Source: an uncultured Cellvibrio sp. | GTDB lineage: Bacteria > Pseudomonadota > Gammaproteobacteria > Pseudomonadales > Cellvibrionaceae | Reading direction: 5' to 3' | Length of the DNA stretch: 8,412 nt | Assembly: GCA_946482345.1 (NCBI GenBank) | Contig: CAMLRJ010000122.1 | Span: forward strand, 1 to 8,412 | Shown: one piece after another, positions 6,165-8,412 of the stretch | How positions within the stretch are numbered: the stretch's first letter is position 1 | Layout: each line of letters begins with the position of its first letter | Notes under the pieces: model-generated | Database searches by the model: none | What the model was told of the DNA's origin: nothing | The model's input: the letters and a program-made list of their open reading frames with translations, nothing else | Program-made: the position numbers and the translations under genes

Positions 6165-7076
6165 TCAAAACAAATCTTCAATTGATAAATAACGTTCGCC
6201 AGTATCATAGCTAAAAATCAGCACTCGACTTCCGCTTGGTAATTCATTTTGTTTTTGTGCAACTGCAGCCAAAATTGCGCCTGAAGAAATGCCAATTAAA
6301 ATCCCTTCTTTTGTTGCACTCTCGCGTGTCATGTTAAATGCATTTTCTTCAGATACTAAAATGGTGCCATCCAATGTTTGTGTATTTAATACTTGCGGAA
6401 TAAAACCGGCGCCTATGCCTTGAATTCGATGTAAACCTTTTTGGCCGCCACTGATCACCGGTGATTTTTCCGGTTCTACAGCAAATGTTTTCATTGCAGG
6501 AAATTTTTGTTTGAGAACTTCACTGCAACCTGTGATATGCCCACCGGTTCCCACGCCGGTAATCAAATAATCCACACCTTCAGGGAAATCATCCAGAATT
6601 TCTTGTGCGGTTGTTTGACGATGAACTTCAACATTGGCAGGGTTATTAAATTGTTGCGGCATCCATGAATTGGGTGTTGATGCCAACAATTCATTAGCTT
6701 TGGCAATACAACCGCCCATGCCTAATTCTTTAGGCGTTAATACAATTTCAGCGCCATAGGCTTTGATTAGCTTTCTGCGTTCTATCGACATGGATTCCGG
6801 CATGGTTAATATTAATTTATATCCTTTTACTGCACAGACCAGCGCCAAACCAACACCGGTATTGCCTGATGTGGGTTCAATAATTGTCGTGTCTTTATTA
6901 ATTAGACCTTTTGTTTCTGCATCTTCAATCATGGCCAATGCAATACGATCCTTGATGCTGCTACCAGGATTAAAACGTTCTATTTTCATCCAGACTTCGA
7001 TGTCCTTTCGAAACAAGAGGTTGATTCGTACAGAAGGTGTATTACCAATAGTTTGCAGTATAGAATCGTGTTTCAT
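6165..7076 (-). CDS. cysK: Cysteine synthase A (O-acetylserine sulfhydrylase), PLP-dependent
   Basis: CysK makes L-cysteine from O-acetylserine and sulfide in the cytoplasm, the last step of sulfate assimilation. The protein has 303 residues from ATG 7076, chosen because AAGGA lies five to six bases upstream on the minus strand and the N-terminus [14 protein letters not shown] then matches the family; a longer frame to 7121 adds 15 unsupported residues. K42 (NPGSSIKDR) should form the PLP Schiff base. P68-TSGNTG-74 binds substrate, GTGGH (176-180) binds the cofactor phosphate, and S265 in GISSGA contacts the pyridine nitrogen. GIGAGFIP (220-227) is also typical. CysK is preferred over CysM on overall resemblance, though substrate use with thiosulfate cannot be excluded. 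Its start lies only 18-30 bp from the divergent DUF1415 gene, so its promoter must sit inside that gene. Confidence 0.93.
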   Translation of the reverse strand: MKHDSILQTIGNTPSVRINLLFRKDIEVWMKIERFNPGSSIKDRIALAMIEDAETKGLINKDTTIIEPTSGNTGVGLALVCAVKGYKLILTMPESMSIERRKLIKAYGAEIVLTPKELGMGGCIAKANELLASTPNSWMPQQFNNPANVEVHRQTTAQEILDDFPEGVDYLITGVGTGGHITGCSEVLKQKFPAMKTFAVEPEKSPVISGGQKGLHRIQGIGAGFIPQVLNTQTLDGTILVSEENAFNMTRESATKEGILIGISSGAILAAVAQKQNELPSGSRVLIFSYDTGERYLSIEDLF

Positions 7077-7094
7077 AATGTTCCTTGATGATGG

Positions 7095-7649
7095 TTGAGA
7101 AAAGTTGTGCAAGAGAATCAAATAATTGAGGCTGTGTCAACCTGGCTGGATCAAGTCGTGATTGGGCTGAACTTGTGTCCATTTGCTGCAAAACCACATA
7201 AAGAGGGCCGGGTCAGGATATCATTGGTTTGGGTTGACGATGATGAGGCTTTGCTTGCTGAGCTTAAATCCGAATGTGAATTGCTTCAGCGGCAAACGCA
7301 AATTGAAACCAGCTTATTGGTTTTGCCCATGCATTTACAAAATTTTTGGGACTACAATCAGTTTTTAATGTGGGCCAATCAATTATTACGCAGGGAAGGT
7401 TACGAAGGTGAATTTCAAATAGCCAGTTTTCATCCGGATTATTGCTTTGCAAATACTGATCCTGATGATGCTGAAAATTTAACGAATCGAGCCCCTTATC
7501 CAATTTTACATATTATCAGAGAGGCAAGTTTGGAAAGGGCACTGCAATACTTTCCGGACATTCATCTGGTTCCTGAAAAAAATAAGCAGCGTGTAGAAAA
7601 CTTAACAGAGGAAGAAAAACAAAAGTTATTTCCTTATTTGTTTTCCTGA
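7095..7649 (+). CDS. DUF1415 family protein, function unknown
   Basis: This is a soluble protein of about 184 residues with no signal peptide or membrane segment. It is recognised by the family blocks IGLNLCPFA (23-31, with C28), LVLPMH (75-80), [15 protein letters not shown] (111-125, with H113 and C117) and [14 protein letters not shown] (130-143). The conserved cysteines and histidines could bind a metal or act catalytically, but no activity is established to my knowledge. No ATG is available. The frame opens after a TGA at 7089; TTG 7095 is the first possible start, while GTG 7107 has GAG seven bases upstream and gives [10 protein letters not shown], equally plausible and four residues shorter. 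It diverges from cysK with almost no intergenic space, and its last 16 bp overlap the converging CvfB-type gene. Confidence 0.88.
   Translation: MRKVVQENQIIEAVSTWLDQVVIGLNLCPFAAKPHKEGRVRISLVWVDDDEALLAELKSECELLQRQTQIETSLLVLPMHLQNFWDYNQFLMWANQLLRREGYEGEFQIASFHPDYCFANTDPDDAENLTNRAPYPILHIIREASLERALQYFPDIHLVPEKNKQRVENLTEEEKQKLFPYLFS
7112..7140 (-). promoter_or_regulatory. Possible cysK promoter inside the DUF1415 gene
   Basis: On the minus strand a perfect -35 hexamer TTGACA (7140-7135) is followed at 17 bp by TTCTCT (7117-7112), a poor -10 helped by TG one base upstream of it. The site is about 36 bases before the cysK start codon. A weak -10 suggests either an activator such as CysB or a chance match. 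Confidence 0.35.
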
Positions 7650-8412
7650 TCAACCAGTGTAATTTTTTCCGGTGTAATTAAAATACGGCGTTGTTTGTAA
7701 AGCAAACTTAATGCATTTTTATAGTTTCCCTTACTGACTTTAAACGTTTTATAGATGTCGCCTGGATCACTTTTGTCTGTCAGATATCCAACACCTTGAT
7801 GTTGTTTTAAATACACAATAATTTTTTCAGCCAGATCTGATTTGGCATCAGTTGATTTTTTTTGCAAACTTAAATCAATTTTTTTGTCTGGACGGATATG
7901 TTTTATAAAGCCTTCTATGCGTTCGCCGTATTGTAATGTTTTGATGGCGTCATCACGAAAAATCAGACCCAGATGGGTATGATTGATAACGGCTTTGTAA
8001 CCCAGATTACTTTGGCCGCAAATTAACAAGTCAACCGATTGATGAGCAGTAAAACCTGCGGATCTTTCGTCAAGATGGCGATTTAATCGCGAAGAGGCTG
8101 TAATTCGTCCGGTGTAAGCGTCAAGATAGATACAGACAACATAGGATTCACCCAGCTTCATTGGTTGGTGTTGCTCACTGAATGGAACCAGTAAATCCTT
8201 TGCGAGTCCCCAATCAAGAAATGCACCAATTGCATTCACATCTTTTACTTTCAGGTAAGCGCATTCACCTACCTGCGCTTTTGGTGTCAATGTGGTTGCT
8301 ATGAGGCTATCATCTGAGTCAAGATGGACAAATAAATTCAGGCGATTGCCCAGTTGCATATTTTCAGTGACGTAACGTTTGGGTAATAAAATATTGCCAA
8401 ATTTTCCGCCAT
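7634..8412 (-). CDS. cvfB: S1 RNA-binding / winged-helix protein of the CvfB (YitL) family, 5' end beyond window
   Basis: CvfB-type proteins are cytoplasmic nucleic-acid-binding proteins with tandem S1-like domains and a C-terminal winged helix; the Staphylococcus aureus member affects virulence gene expression, but the role in gammaproteobacteria is unclear. The frame stays open to the window edge: upstream of the first in-frame ATG (8357-8359) it encodes FGNILLPKRYVTEN, which matches the usual GEILLPKRY of Pseudomonas homologues, so that ATG is internal and about 25 residues are probably missing. Some 258 residues are visible. They include an S1-like domain around VNAIGAFLDWGLAKDLLVPFSEQ, another with GFIKHIRPDKKIDLSLQ, and the winged helix starting at SDPGDIYKTFKVSKGNYKNA through LLYKQRRILIT. 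It converges on the DUF1415 gene, overlapping it by 16 bp, with no terminator between. Confidence 0.9.
   Translation of the reverse strand, partial: GGKFGNILLPKRYVTENMQLGNRLNLFVHLDSDDSLIATTLTPKAQVGECAYLKVKDVNAIGAFLDWGLAKDLLVPFSEQHQPMKLGESYVVCIYLDAYTGRITASSRLNRHLDERSAGFTAHQSVDLLICGQSNLGYKAVINHTHLGLIFRDDAIKTLQYGERIEGFIKHIRPDKKIDLSLQKKSTDAKSDLAEKIIVYLKQHQGVGYLTDKSDPGDIYKTFKVSKGNYKNALSLLYKQRRILITPEKITLVDQENK

Noticed and set aside
7077..7121. Longer cysK start at 7121
   Set aside because: The extra 15 residues do not match the family and have no ribosome binding site, whereas ATG 7076 has AAGGA at good distance.
8357..8412. ATG at 8357-8359 as start of the CvfB-type gene, or the minus-strand ATG at 8410-8412
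   Set aside because: Conserved residues (ILLPKRY) precede the first in the same frame, and the second is in another reading frame.
1..8412. A novel multi-gene system, mobile element or defence island
   Set aside because: Apart from the DUF1415 gene, all coding regions belong to well-known families, most with their own promoters or terminators; no transposase, integrase, toxin-antitoxin, long repeat or array was seen.

Overview
This window looks like chromosomal DNA from a Gram-negative gammaproteobacterium, most likely a Cellvibrio or close relative in the Cellvibrionaceae. The main evidence is a secreted GH51 alpha-L-arabinofuranosidase. Its two catalytic glutamates fall at residues 194 and 321, the numbers I recall for Abf51A of Cellvibrio japonicus (formerly Pseudomonas cellulosa). 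A lipid A acyltransferase, an Escherichia-like CorA, DUF1415 and a Pseudomonas-like S1/CvfB protein fit the same group. The DNA looks more AT-leaning than I remember for C. japonicus, so a sister species is possible; the species call is inference.

Layout, left to right. Bases 1-680 hold the 3' half of a bifunctional mannose-1-phosphate guanylyltransferase / mannose-6-phosphate isomerase gene, closed by a terminator. A 325-bp gap (681-1005) carries a well-formed sigma-54 promoter with NtrC-like upstream sites, then an ammonium channel gene (amt, 1006-2301) ending in a perfect 14-bp terminator stem. Next come lpxL (2410-3342), corA (3450-4406) and abf51A (4522-6075), each apparently with its own promoter. 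On the right, cysK (6165-7076, minus) and a DUF1415 gene (about 7095-7649, plus) diverge with only 18-30 bp between their start codons. The DUF1415 gene then meets, tail to tail with a 16-bp overlap, an S1/winged-helix CvfB-family gene (7634 to beyond 8412, minus) whose 5' end is off the window.

The genes do not form one pathway. They are mostly single-gene units: sugar nucleotide supply for polysaccharide, ammonium uptake under nitrogen limitation, outer membrane lipid A, Mg2+ uptake, release of arabinose from plant polysaccharide, cysteine synthesis, and two poorly understood proteins. I see no mobile element, CRISPR array, tRNA, rRNA or defence system. The most useful observations are regulatory: the sigma-54/NtrC arrangement at an amt gene with no glnK beside it, paired dyads at the abf51A promoter, and the very tight divergent and overlapping arrangement at the right end.
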